NCBI RefSeq assembly: GCF_020091585.1
Contig: NZ_CP083583.1
Location: 434,001 to 498,000, forward strand
Direction of reading: 5' to 3'
DNA from: Kovacikia minuta CCNUW1
Lineage (GTDB): Bacteria; Cyanobacteriota; Cyanobacteriia; Leptolyngbyales; Leptolyngbyaceae
DNA length: 64,000 bases
In this document: piece by piece, positions 42,805 through 51,725 of the stretch
Position numbering within the stretch: position 1 is the first letter of the stretch
Layout: every line of letters starts with the position of its first letter
Program-made: the position numbers and the translations under genes
The notes under the pieces: model-generated
Databases searched by the model: none
Seen by the model: the letters and a program-made list of their open reading frames with translations, nothing else
What the model was told of the DNA's origin: nothing

Positions 42805-44458
42805 ATGAGTAAACAGCGTCCGAAGAAAACAAATCTGGAACAAATTGCCCAAGAACATTTTGGTTATACCCGGTTAAGAACGGGGCAGGAAGCAGCGATT
42901 CAATCGGTGTTAGCGGGTCGGGATACATTGGTTGTGATGCCCACCGGGTCAGGTAAATCAGCCATTTATCAGATTGCCGCTTTTTTGCTTTCCCGTTCCT
43001 GTGTGGTCGTTTCGCCTTTGATTGCCCTCCAGCGCGACCAGGTGAAGGCGATCGAGGGGCAGGATGTGGGTGAGGCAGCTGTGGTTAACTCTGCGATCGG
43101 CACGACTGAGCGATCGGAAGCCTTTGAACAACTGGAGGCAGGAGACCTGGAGTTTTTGTTTTTGGCACCGGAACAGTTCAATTCCTCGACCACTCTGGAG
43201 CATTTGCAAACGGCAAAGCCATCCTTATTTGTTGTCGATGAAGCCCACTGCATCACCGCCTGGGGGCACGATTTTCGCCCCGATTATTTGCGCCTGGGGC
43301 AGGTGATAGAAGCCCTGGGGCATCCTTGTATTCTGGCATTGACTGCGACCGCTGCCCCGACCGTCAGAACTGAAATTGTCGAGCGCCTGGGAATGCAGCA
43401 GGCGTCTGTGATTGTCCAGGGGTTCGATCGCCCTAACATCTGGTTAAGTGTAAATCGATTTGAGGACGAAGATGAAAAGCAAGAAAGCCTCGTGGCTCAA
43501 GTTGTTGATGCTGAGAAACCAGGAATTGTTTATGTGGCAACCCGTAAGCGAACGGAGGAACTGGCGCAGCGCTTAGAGGAACAGGGGGTGCGATCGGATT
43601 TTTACCATGCCGGGATGAGGGCAGCAGACCGTAAGGCAGTAGAAGCTCGCTTTATGGAGGATGAGGTTGATGTGTTGGTGGCAACCACTGCTTTTGGGAT
43701 GGGGGTCGATAAACCCAATGTCCGGTTCGTTTTCCATGCAGACATTAGCGACTCCTTAGACTCTTACTATCAGGAAATTGGTCGGGCTGGTCGGGATGAT
43801 GAACCCGCTAAGGCGCAGCTTTTTTATAACCCCAATGATCTCAATTTGCGGCGGTTCTTTTCTAACCGGGGCAAGGTAAAGCCCACGGATATCAACCAGG
43901 TCATAGCAATCTTGCAGCAGCAGAAAACACCGATCGCCCCGAAAGAATTGCAAGAACAGAGCGAATTGTCGAAGTCTAAACTCAGGAGTGTTTTAAATTA
44001 TCTGGCGGAGATTGGGGTGATTGAAACCATGCCGACTGGAGAAGTGATGCCCGCAACCCTACCAGCAGAGGTAGAAAATATAGCAGAAGCAGCGATTCAA
44101 ATTCAGGAGCGCCAGCAGCAGTTTGAGCGATCGCGGCTGGAGATGATGCGGGGTTACGCGGAAGTTCGGGGATGTCGGCGGGAGTTTTTGCTCAATTATT
44201 TTGGCGAGAAATTTGAAGCACCCTGTGGCTGACTGTGATAATTGCAAAGCTGGAATCAGTACCGAAAGTAGGGAGCGTCAACCCTATGCCATCGATAGCC
44301 AGGTTATTCACAAATCCTGGGGGGAGGGTACGGTTTTGCGCTATGAGGGCGACAAAATCGTCATTTTGTTTGAAGCAGTGGGTTACAAGACCCTGGATAT
44401 TCAGACTGCCCTGTTGCGGGGCTTGCTGCAACGGGCAACGGAGGACTCCGATCGCTAA
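42805..44458 (+). pseudogene. recQ: RecQ-type DNA helicase with a frameshift in the zinc-binding site
   Basis: The frame 42805-44232 encodes the two RecA domains: VVMPTGSGKSAIYQ (Walker A), DEAHCITAWGHDFRPDY (Walker B and aromatic loop), LTATAA, TTAFGMGVDKPNVRFVFH and YYQEIGRAGRDD. It stops just after CRREFLLNYFGEKFEAPCG. The rest of the zinc site, ADCDNCKAG, plus a short C-terminal domain (IHKSWGEGTVLRYEGDKIV) continue in another frame to 44458. A one-base change near 44226-44232 would restore a four-cysteine RecQ. The sequence does not show whether this is a real mutation, a sequencing error or recoding. The helicase core itself is intact. Confidence 0.85.
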
Positions 44459-44459
44459 A

Positions 44460-44555
44460 GCATCGGTACAGTGTTCAAAAAACCGGGTTTCTGGTGAGCG
44501 TATTCAACGAAAGTTGGGCATCCCCCAGCAGAACCCCGGTTCTGTACCAGCGTTC
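44460..44555. repeat. GAAACCSGGTTTC-family fragment
   Basis: AAACCGGGTTTCTGGTGAGC and the flanking GCATCGGTACAGTGTTC match, in reverse complement, the stretch 7921-7975 of the element at 7841. A second arm reads AGAACCCCGGTTCTGTACC. Confidence 0.75.
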
Positions 44556-44580
44556 GAGATTGGGGGCGGGTTAAGTGGTG

Positions 44581-44680
44581 ATACCCATTTGAAGTGAAAA
44601 CGCGACAGATCGGGTAGGGGCGTTTGGCCAAACGCCCCCACAGGATGTTGACGTACCACGAAGACGATTTAATTGGGTAT
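44581..44680. repeat. MITE-like repeat family 2 (100 bp)
   Basis: It starts ATACCCATTTGAAGTGAAAA and ends ACGATTTAATTGGGTAT; the terminal inverted repeat ATACCCA matches exactly. The centre matches the 35767 copy almost base for base. Confidence 0.92.
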
Positions 44681-44736
44681 GGATTTTCTGAAGGGCTTGC
44701 ACTTATGCAAGTCGATTGCGACTTTAAAGCTTTCCT

Positions 44737-46308
44737 TTAAACGCTGCCTGATTCCTTGGCTGCTGGGACATTTTGTTGTAAGAAGGGAGCCAGTTCTCGG
44801 TTCAGTTGTCCTGCCCGGACGAATTCAGCATAGGTATCTGCCTCCACTGACAGCAGTTCTAGGGTGAATTGTTCAGTAGCGAAGGTGCGTAAATCTGGGT
44901 ACTCGTTCCGCAACGTTTCAACTTCTTCCTCCAGGCGAGCAATTTCTCCTTTGATTAAAGACGCCTGATACTGGTAGAATTCCGGTTCAATTGCGGGTCG
45001 ATCGGCGGATTGCCCCAGGTATTGTAATACTCGCTTCAGGGCGGTTAAGCGGGCGATCGCTGCTGAAAACTGTTGGCGTAAGGATTGATCTCCCAGCAGG
45101 TTGAGCCGATCCAGCAGAGGTTTGATGGTTAAGCCCTGAACCAGTAAGGTGAACAGCACAACCCCAAACACCGTGGCAATGATTTCTTCCCGATCGGGCA
45201 GAATTGCAGGTACACTCAACGCAAGGGCGATCGACACCGATCCCCGCAGCCCACCCCACCAGACGACCGTTTGTTCTTTGAGCGAAATAGGCTGCTCCGA
45301 TAACTGATTACTGAAGGCACTCAAGCAAAAAATGGAAATTGCCCGGAACCCTAGCATTGCCATCAGTGCAATGGCAATAATGCCCAGGTTCTGACTCAAA
45401 ACGTTAAACCGAACTTGAGTCCCAATCAACAGAAATACGATCGAGTTGACAAAGAAAGCCAGAAATTCCCAAAACTCACTCACAATGATTCGCGTTCGGG
45501 GATTCATGCCGATTCGGGAACCGAAGTTACCCAAAATTAATCCGGTTGCGACGACTCCAATGACCCCCGAACCACCCAGATCCTCTGTGATGAAATAGGT
45601 GCCAAAAGCAGAAACTAAGGTCAGTGACTGTTCTACCAGCGGCAAGTCAAATCGTTGGGTTAAGTAAGAAATTCCAAACCCTATCAGGCTCCCTACGGCA
45701 ATGCCAACCCCAATGACGCGCACAAATTCAAGCAATGCCGATTGAATTGAGAGATCCGCCGTTCCCAGGGGCAGGGCAACCAGAAAGCCAAAGGCGACGA
45801 CTGCCATGCCATCGTTAAACAGGCTTTCCCCTTCCACCAGAGCGTTGAGCCGACTGCTCACCCCCAGTTCTCGAAATAGGGCGATGACCGAAACGGGATC
45901 GGTCGCAGATAGACTGGCACCAATCAACAGGGCAGTAGCCAGCGATACCCCCGCCAGTTGATTCAGCCCCAGGGCAATCCCCGCGATCGCGATAATGACG
46001 CCGATTACAGCATAGAGACAAACGGGCAGTAACTCTTGCTTGAGTTCCTGCCATCTTAGATTCCATGCGGCTTCAAACAGGAGCGGTGGTAAAAAGATTG
46101 AGAGGATCAGTTGGGGGGATAGCTCGACCAGCCGTATATCAACAAATGCTAACCCCAATCCCACAATCACCAGTAGTAGGGTGTAGGGAATCTGGCGGAA
46201 CCAACTAAAAATGCGCGGCAATGTTGCCACACTCAGAGAAATCGACAAAACGAGTAAAAATTGTTTAAGGTTTGTCTCGATCGCGACTTCACCTAAACCT
46301 GCATCCAT
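44737..46308 (-). CDS. CPA1-family Na+(K+)/H+ antiporter
   Basis: The ATG at 46308 (GGGAGCAAAATA upstream) gives 523 residues. About twelve helices form the NhaP/NHE transport domain: LSIFLPPLLFEAAWNL (helix 3-4), GASLSATDPVSVIALFRELG with the ion-binding Asp (near residue 130) and ALVEGESLFNDGMAVVAF (near 155), then WWGGLRGSVSIALALSVP. A 100-residue cytoplasmic C terminus follows, helical and acidic, without TrkA or CBS domains. It should exchange Na+ or K+ for protons in the plasma membrane. The gene is monocistronic as far as visible. Confidence 0.92.
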   Translation of the reverse strand: MDAGLGEVAIETNLKQFLLVLSISLSVATLPRIFSWFRQIPYTLLLVIVGLGLAFVDIRLVELSPQLILSIFLPPLLFEAAWNLRWQELKQELLPVCLYAVIGVIIAIAGIALGLNQLAGVSLATALLIGASLSATDPVSVIALFRELGVSSRLNALVEGESLFNDGMAVVAFGFLVALPLGTADLSIQSALLEFVRVIGVGIAVGSLIGFGISYLTQRFDLPLVEQSLTLVSAFGTYFITEDLGGSGVIGVVATGLILGNFGSRIGMNPRTRIIVSEFWEFLAFFVNSIVFLLIGTQVRFNVLSQNLGIIAIALMAMLGFRAISIFCLSAFSNQLSEQPISLKEQTVVWWGGLRGSVSIALALSVPAILPDREEIIATVFGVVLFTLLVQGLTIKPLLDRLNLLGDQSLRQQFSAAIARLTALKRVLQYLGQSADRPAIEPEFYQYQASLIKGEIARLEEEVETLRNEYPDLRTFATEQFTLELLSVEADTYAEFVRAGQLNRELAPFLQQNVPAAKESGSV

Positions 46309-46538
46309 TATTTTGCTCCCAAAATTCGGTCTTTCCGATCTCACCCCAAAGGAATATACCCCGTGCAGCCACAAGTAATATAGTCTTGGATTTTGAATTT
46401 TGCGGTTTTCCGGCAAAAAAATTGCTCGCAACTAACCAGAGACAGAAAGAATCTCTCTTATGTGTGAGGTACGCAGACGCTGAAGCGAAGAGAATCAAGT
46501 TAGTTCTTAATACGCCTGAAACTCGTACCTGATTGAGT

Positions 46539-46964
46539 ATGAAGGATTTTCCTATTTCACCTACTTCTGAAAGCGATCGCATCCTGGTTGTTGATGATCT
46601 CGCTGACAACTCTTTCCTGTTGCAAACTGTTCTCGAAGCGGAGGGCTACCAGGTTGAAGTTGCAGACAGTGGTCGAGCAGCTCTAGATAAAATTTCTGCT
46701 GACCCACCTGACATGGTGCTGTTAGATGTGATGATGCCAGAAATGAACGGTTTTGAAGTAACCCGTCAGGTTCGCCAAAACCCTGACCTGCCTTTTATTC
46801 CGATTCTATTAATTACGGGTTACACCGAACCGGTTCCCGCCGACGGATTTGACGTTGGAGCCGATGGGTTCATTCGCAAACCCGTTGATTTTGATGATTT
46901 GATTCATCGTATCGAATCGATTTTGCAACCGAGGCACACCATTGATGTGTCTCTTGAGGATTAA
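46539..46964 (+). CDS. Single-domain response regulator, paralogue of 28421-28813
   Basis: The ATG at 46539 gives 141 residues. The receiver shows DRILVVDDLADNSFLLQTVL, phospho-acceptor Asp in MVLLDVMMPEMNGFEVT (near residue 66), ILLITGYTEP and FIRKPVDFDDLI. Similarity to the other receiver runs over the whole length, so a duplication is likely. There is no output domain or adjacent kinase. It starts 107 bp beyond the end of the divergent antiporter frame; a link to ion transport is not shown. Confidence 0.88.
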   Translation: MKDFPISPTSESDRILVVDDLADNSFLLQTVLEAEGYQVEVADSGRAALDKISADPPDMVLLDVMMPEMNGFEVTRQVRQNPDLPFIPILLITGYTEPVPADGFDVGADGFIRKPVDFDDLIHRIESILQPRHTIDVSLED

Positions 46965-47082
46965 TACAATTCTGATTTGTGTTTGTATAAACCCTTAAAC
47001 TTCCCAGATACTCAACCAAATATTATTGGCAAGAATTGTCAAACTCTGCAATTCGAACCCAATCATTGTTCGATTTCACCTA

Positions 47083-47496
47083 ATGAAATTAGATCTTGGA
47101 GTATACATGCATCACCTAGATGCTCCGATGGAATCAACTCTGGTTAGTACGCAATCCACCCCAACAGATTCGGGTAGAGCAAATCCCAATGGAAACATTC
47201 ACTTCGAAGGCATATTCATCTGGTTTCCCCTATGCTTTCTTGTCGTCTGGTCAATTGCACGCCTGTGCCGGGGTAGCATTGCCAATTCACCCCTTAGAGC
47301 GCCCAAACTGAGCTGGCATGAAATGACCTTTAAGCGTCCAGCCAAAATTCCCTGTCGTAGTTGTCGATACTTTACCAATAACGCCTATCTCAAATGCACC
47401 GTGCATCCAACTATAGCGATGACGCAAGCGGCGACCGATTGCTCTGATTACCAGAACAAGCACGGAGAAAACCCCTTTCAAAACAAGCTGAAATAA
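47083..47496 (+). CDS. Small membrane protein with a four-cysteine C-terminal motif
   Basis: With the ATG at 47083 the protein has 137 residues; the frame opens at 47026 and another ATG is at 47107. One membrane helix (FIWFPLCFLVVWSIARLC) precedes a short domain KIPCRSCRYFTNNAYLKCTV then HPTIAMTQAATDCSDYQ. The CxxC...C...C spacing suggests a small zinc or Fe-S site. I recall similar CRxCRYF-x-NxYLKCxVHP proteins only as cyanobacterial hypotheticals. No function is assigned. Confidence 0.65.
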   Translation: MKLDLGVYMHHLDAPMESTLVSTQSTPTDSGRANPNGNIHFEGIFIWFPLCFLVVWSIARLCRGSIANSPLRAPKLSWHEMTFKRPAKIPCRSCRYFTNNAYLKCTVHPTIAMTQAATDCSDYQNKHGENPFQNKLK

Positions 47497-47524
47497 ACGA
47501 ACCGGACTCCGTAGCAGACCTGGT

Positions 47525-47640
47525 AGAAACCCGGTTTCTGATACTGTTGTAACTAGAGATTTATATCTATTTAACCAAGCGCAGCGATCGCAATCAATCC
47601 CTGTAGAGACGTTCCCACGGAACGCCCCTACGGTTAAAAT
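47525..47640. repeat. Short palindromic repeats between convergent genes
   Basis: GTAGAAACCCGGTTTCTGATACTG at 47524 is a border of the GAAACCSGGTTTC family. TGTAGAGACGTTCCCACGGA continuing ACGCCCCTACGG at 47601 is another palindrome. Either could terminate the two convergent genes. Confidence 0.7.
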
Positions 47641-47658
47641 CGAACTCCATATCCCGCC

Positions 47659-48084
47659 TTAAGGAGCGGTTGGCGAGACCACACCAGGTGTGCCCGTGTC
47701 TTCTACTGGGGCTGTTACAGCGGTACTACCCCTGGCGCGAATTTCCTGCAACAGACCCACTTCTTCCAGTTGTTGTGTGATTAAATTGGGTCTACAAACT
47801 TCAGGAACCACAACCATTTGATTGTGGGGATTTTCGTAGTAAATGCTAGGGCAGGGGTTCTGAGGAACGGGGGGAATGCCAGCCACTTTAAGTTCTGACA
47901 ATTTCACCGTTGCACCCGTAGAAGGAATCACGACGGTATCCGTTGGGGCATTCTGTTGATCGGGGATCTGGGCAACGGGCATCGCGATCGCAGGTATGGA
48001 AATTATCGGCAGACTAATGAGTAACCCACTCAAGATTGTACTAATTCGGTTGGCACAGTTTGCTTGACGGCGAAAAGCAATCAT
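47659..48084 (-). CDS. Secreted protein of unknown function
   Basis: The 141-residue protein has a signal peptide (ISTILSGLLISLPIISIPAI, cleavage near AMA/AQ) and a mature part with VVIPSTGATVKLSELKVAG and two cysteines in NPCPSIYYENP and PEVCRPNL. The end is Thr/Pro/Val-rich. No family is recognised. It is 38 bp downstream of the sugar dehydrogenase gene on the same strand, so the two may share a transcript. Confidence 0.65.
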   Translation of the reverse strand: MIAFRRQANCANRISTILSGLLISLPIISIPAIAMPVAQIPDQQNAPTDTVVIPSTGATVKLSELKVAGIPPVPQNPCPSIYYENPHNQMVVVPEVCRPNLITQQLEEVGLLQEIRARGSTAVTAPVEDTGTPGVVSPTAP

Positions 48085-48122
48085 AAAACCTCCTTTTTGG
48101 TCTTACCGAGTTGTTATTGAGT

Positions 48123-49424
48123 CTAACGAGTAATACGCAGAATTTTATCTCCCCTGGAAGGGCAACTTCCCCGACCGTCGCAGTTGCTGGTTGTTACATA
48201 CAACTCCCGATCAGGTCCCATAATGGCTTCTCGGAGCCGTCCCAGTTTCCCCTGTAAATAAACTTCCTGACGCTGAATCTGTTGTGGTGCCTGGGGATTA
48301 AACACAATCCGTTGCAGATGCTCAGACCGAAGGGTGGCAATCATTAAGTTTCCCTTCCATTCAGGAATCGCATCTCCGGTGTAGATGGTTGCACCACCGG
48401 GAGGAAGTGCCCGTTGCCAAACAATTGATGGAGTCACCAGCCCTTTACGGGATTCACAACTGTAGAGGGTTGGCCAGCCCAAATTATTTCCTGCTCTGGC
48501 AACAACGGCTTTGTCGTGCCCACTTCTGCCCAACTCGCCACTGGGACCATGATCCGTCACCCACAGGGTTGATGGATTGATCCAATCAAACCCCTGGGTA
48601 TTACGAATGCCCGTAATGTATACAGGACTCTTGGGGAAGGGATTGTCCGGTGGTATCTGTCCGTCCGGTGTGACACGGAGCAGTTTGCCTGCTAAACTTT
48701 GCCGATTCTGAGAACTATTGGGATTTCTGGCATCCCCTGTCCCAATGTAAAGCATCCCATCGGGTCCAAATCGGATTCGCCCGCCATCATGAAAAACTGC
48801 ACTGGGAATATTGTCCAGGATGATGCGATCGCGGGTGGCGCGTAGTCCGTCTTGAGAAAGCCGCCACCGTTCCACCCGATTTACAACCGAACCATTTCGA
48901 TTGGTGGTGTGGTAGATGTAAAACAATCGGTTACTGGCAATATCTGGATGGGCAGCAATTCCCAACAACCCACCTTCGCCGCTGTCGCTGACATTCACAT
49001 TAGCAACGGGTTGCGAACGAAGCTTCCCATTTTGCACCAGCCGAATTCGTCCCGATCGTTCCGTCACTAGCATGTTTCCATTGGGCAAGAAAGCAATTCC
49101 CCAGGGCACATCAAGTCCGCTCACAACCTCTTCAACCCGTACTGTAACTTTACCTGCCGGACCAAATCCAGATTCGACCAGGTTACAGGTTGATCTTTGC
49201 GCCACCTCCTGTGCTGCGGGAAGATTCTGTTTATTGGTTTCAGGTGGTTTAGCCTCAGCCTGTTTGGTCTCGGCTGGTTTAGCCTCAACCTGTTCTGGAG
49301 GAGCGTTATTGTTTTGGAATGTTGCCTGTTCTGGAGGTCGTTCTGTACAAGCAGCCAGACCCAGACTCATCATTAGACCAGTCGTGAAGATGGTGAGCAG
49401 TTTCACAGTAAATGTTCTAGGCAC
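48123..49424 (-). CDS. PQQ-type glucose/sorbosone dehydrogenase-like lipoprotein
   Basis: The 433-residue protein has a lipoprotein signal ending LGLAAC (Cys26), a Pro/Glu/Lys linker with repeated EAKPAETKQ, and a six-bladed propeller: VVSGLDVPWGIAFLPNGNML, GEGGLLGIAAHPDIA, HDGGRIRFGPDGMLYIGTGD, WVTDHGPSG and LREAIMGPDRELYVTT. These match the soluble PQQ-dependent aldose dehydrogenase family; His and Arg residues of the active site appear conserved. It should oxidise sugars at the cell envelope if PQQ is available. No pqq genes are in the window. Confidence 0.88.
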   Translation of the reverse strand: MPRTFTVKLLTIFTTGLMMSLGLAACTERPPEQATFQNNNAPPEQVEAKPAETKQAEAKPPETNKQNLPAAQEVAQRSTCNLVESGFGPAGKVTVRVEEVVSGLDVPWGIAFLPNGNMLVTERSGRIRLVQNGKLRSQPVANVNVSDSGEGGLLGIAAHPDIASNRLFYIYHTTNRNGSVVNRVERWRLSQDGLRATRDRIILDNIPSAVFHDGGRIRFGPDGMLYIGTGDARNPNSSQNRQSLAGKLLRVTPDGQIPPDNPFPKSPVYITGIRNTQGFDWINPSTLWVTDHGPSGELGRSGHDKAVVARAGNNLGWPTLYSCESRKGLVTPSIVWQRALPPGGATIYTGDAIPEWKGNLMIATLRSEHLQRIVFNPQAPQQIQRQEVYLQGKLGRLREAIMGPDRELYVTTSNCDGRGSCPSRGDKILRITR

Positions 49425-49894
49425 TGTTTTAAAACCCTCAAATTCTGGTTAGGCAGGTGCTACGGGCCAGGTGCTGCGGACGGAGCATTTTGTCTTTGTT
49501 CAGCGCTCAGCCTTAGTCCCTTTAAAACCCGTCCTGACCTTTTAGGCGATAACTATATTATCCAGCTTTCAGTTCCTGGAGGGGAGCGAGTTAGCTGGCG
49601 ATCAGGTTAAAGCGTAGCAATTACTAATCTAACTTTTAGGAGTTGTAAAGCATCTTTCGAATGATAGGTTGTATGCAAAAGTTAACCTATGCCGAATAAT
49701 CTCCCCTGCCCTGTCAGAGAGCTATAACTTATCTACGCAACCACCGCTGTAAGTTTCTATCCATATGGTGATTTAAATCGGTGCCAGGTTAGCTAACTTC
49801 AGATCGATACAAATCCAAATTGATTGGGAAAAAGAAGGTTCTTGGCTACGTTTGTTGTTAAAGCACGTTGGTAGTAAAAGCTGCTTGTTAGGAA
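49425..49894. other. Intergenic region, no gene seen
   Basis: This is the divergent promoter region for the sugar dehydrogenase and the acidic protein. No repeat family or ORF is recognised. Confidence 0.5.
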
Positions 49895-49903
49895 ATGGGC
49901 ATT

Positions 49904-50551
49904 ATGGTTAGTAAAAAACGGTCATCTGATCCTGAGCAGACTAATAAATCTTTTCAACCGGAAGCGGGGAAAGGAGTCGCAACCGAAGTACTGTCGTCTG
50001 ATCGTCCAATTGGAGGTTCGGAGGAAATAGAAGATTTGGAGGCTGAAGTTGGGATGAAAGAAGTTGAACTGGATCAAGATATTATTGACACGGTTGCTGT
50101 AGATGATGACGATGATTCAGTTCTGAACGATGATTTAGATGCAGACAAGGCGGACGATATTGACGATGGGTTGGAGCCGGATGAAGTGATTGACGATCGT
50201 CCCCAGGAATTAACTGAATCCTATGGCACAGGTCTTCAAGGAGTACCCAGCGATCGGGCGGGTACATACTCCCGTCGGGAGCCACACCTGTTCAATGAGC
50301 CTGAGTTCACCCTAACCGGAGGTGATGTCGATGCAAATGCTGAGGATGCAGATGCGGTCGGCGAAGAAGCGGTCGGTGGAACCGTTGCAACACCAGATCA
50401 GGATATCGTGGAGGAATTAGCGGCAGCAGTTGGCATCCAGACAGACGATCGATCCTTCCTCAGAACCAATGACATGCTAGAGCAACGCGATGACCGTCGT
50501 TGGGAATTAGACCCGCAATCGGCTGAGGACTATAAAGAGCATCAGGAATAG
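49904..50551 (+). CDS. Acidic protein, probably DUF6335 family
   Basis: The ATG at 49904 is 10 bp after AGGA (an ATG at 49895 adds three residues), giving 215 residues. It is very acidic, with an Asp-rich run near residues 60-90 (VAVDDDDDSVLNDDLDADKA). The C-terminal half has LTESYGTGLQGVPSDRAGTY, HLFNEPEFTLTGGDVDAN and RRWELDPQSAEDY, as I remember from cyanobacterial DUF6335 proteins. Function is unknown. After the stop another frame stays open to 50700 (DDILKHASGGGIAPNTAEEN), which could be a shifted C terminus or a separate small ORF. Confidence 0.65.
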   Translation: MVSKKRSSDPEQTNKSFQPEAGKGVATEVLSSDRPIGGSEEIEDLEAEVGMKEVELDQDIIDTVAVDDDDDSVLNDDLDADKADDIDDGLEPDEVIDDRPQELTESYGTGLQGVPSDRAGTYSRREPHLFNEPEFTLTGGDVDANAEDADAVGEEAVGGTVATPDQDIVEELAAAVGIQTDDRSFLRTNDMLEQRDDRRWELDPQSAEDYKEHQE

Positions 50552-51116
50552 ACGACATCCTTAAACATGCTTCCGGCGGAGGCATTGCTCCAAACACCGC
50601 AGAGGAAAATGTTCCTGGCACCTCTGCCCCGGAAGCTACCAACCTTCCTACGGCAAATGCGCCGAAAAGAGAGTCGAATACACAAAAGGGTGAAGGCTAA
50701 GGAACCAGGAGCAATCCTATTTCATACCAATCGTCCATGCTAAGTTTTAGCACCCCAAGGAATAAAAATGGCTATTTTCAGAGCAATTTGAATTGAAAAC
50801 ATGACAGATCTGGTAGGGGCGTTTGGCCAAACGCCCTTATAGGATGTTGATGTGCCATGAAGACGATTTAATTTGGTATTAGGTGTGAGAATCATTCTGG
50901 TGTCAGCCGTCAGCAAAGAATTTGTTTGACGGCTAACGGCTGATTACTGCATGGTAAAGAAGAGGCTTGAGAAGTATTTCTGATTGATAAATGGAACACC
51001 ATTTCAACGAGTTTAGCCTGTTTCTTTAGAGTTTAACGATGTACAACCAGAGACAGACCATGCCCTAGAAATCCATCGTTATGATAAGGGCATATCGATT
51101 TTAAGGAATGTAAACA
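50552..51116. other. Intergenic region with family-2 repeat
   Basis: It holds the possible shifted tail to 50700, the family-2 repeat at 50780-50879 and the hli promoter region. No further gene is supported. Confidence 0.5.
50780..50879. repeat. MITE-like repeat family 2 (100 bp)
   Basis: GAGCAATTTGAATTGAAAAC to GACGATTTAATTTGGTAT matches the other two copies; its left end is slightly eroded. Confidence 0.88.
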
Positions 51117-51338
51117 ATGACGAATCCTACACCTACCGAAACCCGTTCTTCAACCAATTTACCCCCCGTTTCCCAGGCTTACAATGGGGTCGATCGCAAT
51201 GCTTTTCTATTTGGATTAACCCCCCAATCTGAATTGTGGAATGGTCGTTTTGCCATGATTGGATTTTTAGCCTATCTAATTTGGGATCTTGCTGGATTTA
51301 GCGTTGTGCGTGACGTTTTGCATCTGATTTCTTACTAA
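51117..51338 (+). CDS. High-light-inducible protein (Hlip, one-helix Lhc-like)
   Basis: The 73-residue protein has a polar N terminus and one membrane helix with the chlorophyll-binding signature ELWNGRFAMIGFLAYLIW (near residues 41-58). Hlips bind chlorophyll and carotenoid in thylakoids and dissipate energy during photosystem assembly and stress. AAGGAATGTAAACA precedes the ATG. It is monocistronic, closed by the terminator at 51418. Confidence 0.95.
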   Translation: MTNPTPTETRSSTNLPPVSQAYNGVDRNAFLFGLTPQSELWNGRFAMIGFLAYLIWDLAGFSVVRDVLHLISY

Positions 51339-51417
51339 TAGATGGTTCAAACTATCTGTTTGGTAGTTTGTCATTTTTCAAACATCCTCTAAGAACCATC
51401 AATTAATCAATACTTAT

Positions 51418-51452
51418 AAAATCCTAACATTATTAAAATGTTGGGATTTTTT
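51418..51452 (+). terminator. Rho-independent terminator of the hli gene
   Basis: AAATCCTAACAT pairs with ATGTTGGGATTT, one G-T pair included, and a run of T follows. Confidence 0.85.
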
Positions 51453-51630
51453 CTGTCAAGAGTTGGGAAAATCTGGCGATTACAGCCCTTTATGTGCAAG
51501 TGATGCTGAAATTACATATAACGATCTCAGGCAGAAAATTTAAAGCTTATATTGCAGACTTCCGCACCTATTCTGTCGCTAACCCCCTAATCAGGCTAAT
51601 TGGCAATCAGGTAATTTCCATAAGCTCAAT

Positions 51631-51665
51631 CTATCGTTTTAAGAAAAAATAACATTTGCTCTTAT
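51631..51665 (+). promoter_or_regulatory. Conserved 35-nt promoter-like element, copy C (now cut off from cadD by IS66)
   Basis: It begins CTATCGTTTTAAGAAAA and ends ATAACATTTGCTCTTAT. It points towards the cadD-like gene at 53378. Without the IS66 element the element would end about 127 bp before that ATG, similar to copies A and B. Confidence 0.75.
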
Positions 51666-51725
51666 CAAACTGCGAAGAATATAGTCGGAGTGTTCAAAAG
51701 CAATTGAGGTTGCATTGTGAAAACG

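Noticed and set aside
44201-44458. Separate gene downstream of recQ
   Set aside because: It starts with the missing half of the RecQ zinc site and is better explained as the shifted C terminus.
46309-46431. Extended N terminus of the antiporter
   Set aside because: The first residues are unlike any antiporter, while the ATG at 46308 has a good ribosome site directly before the first helix.
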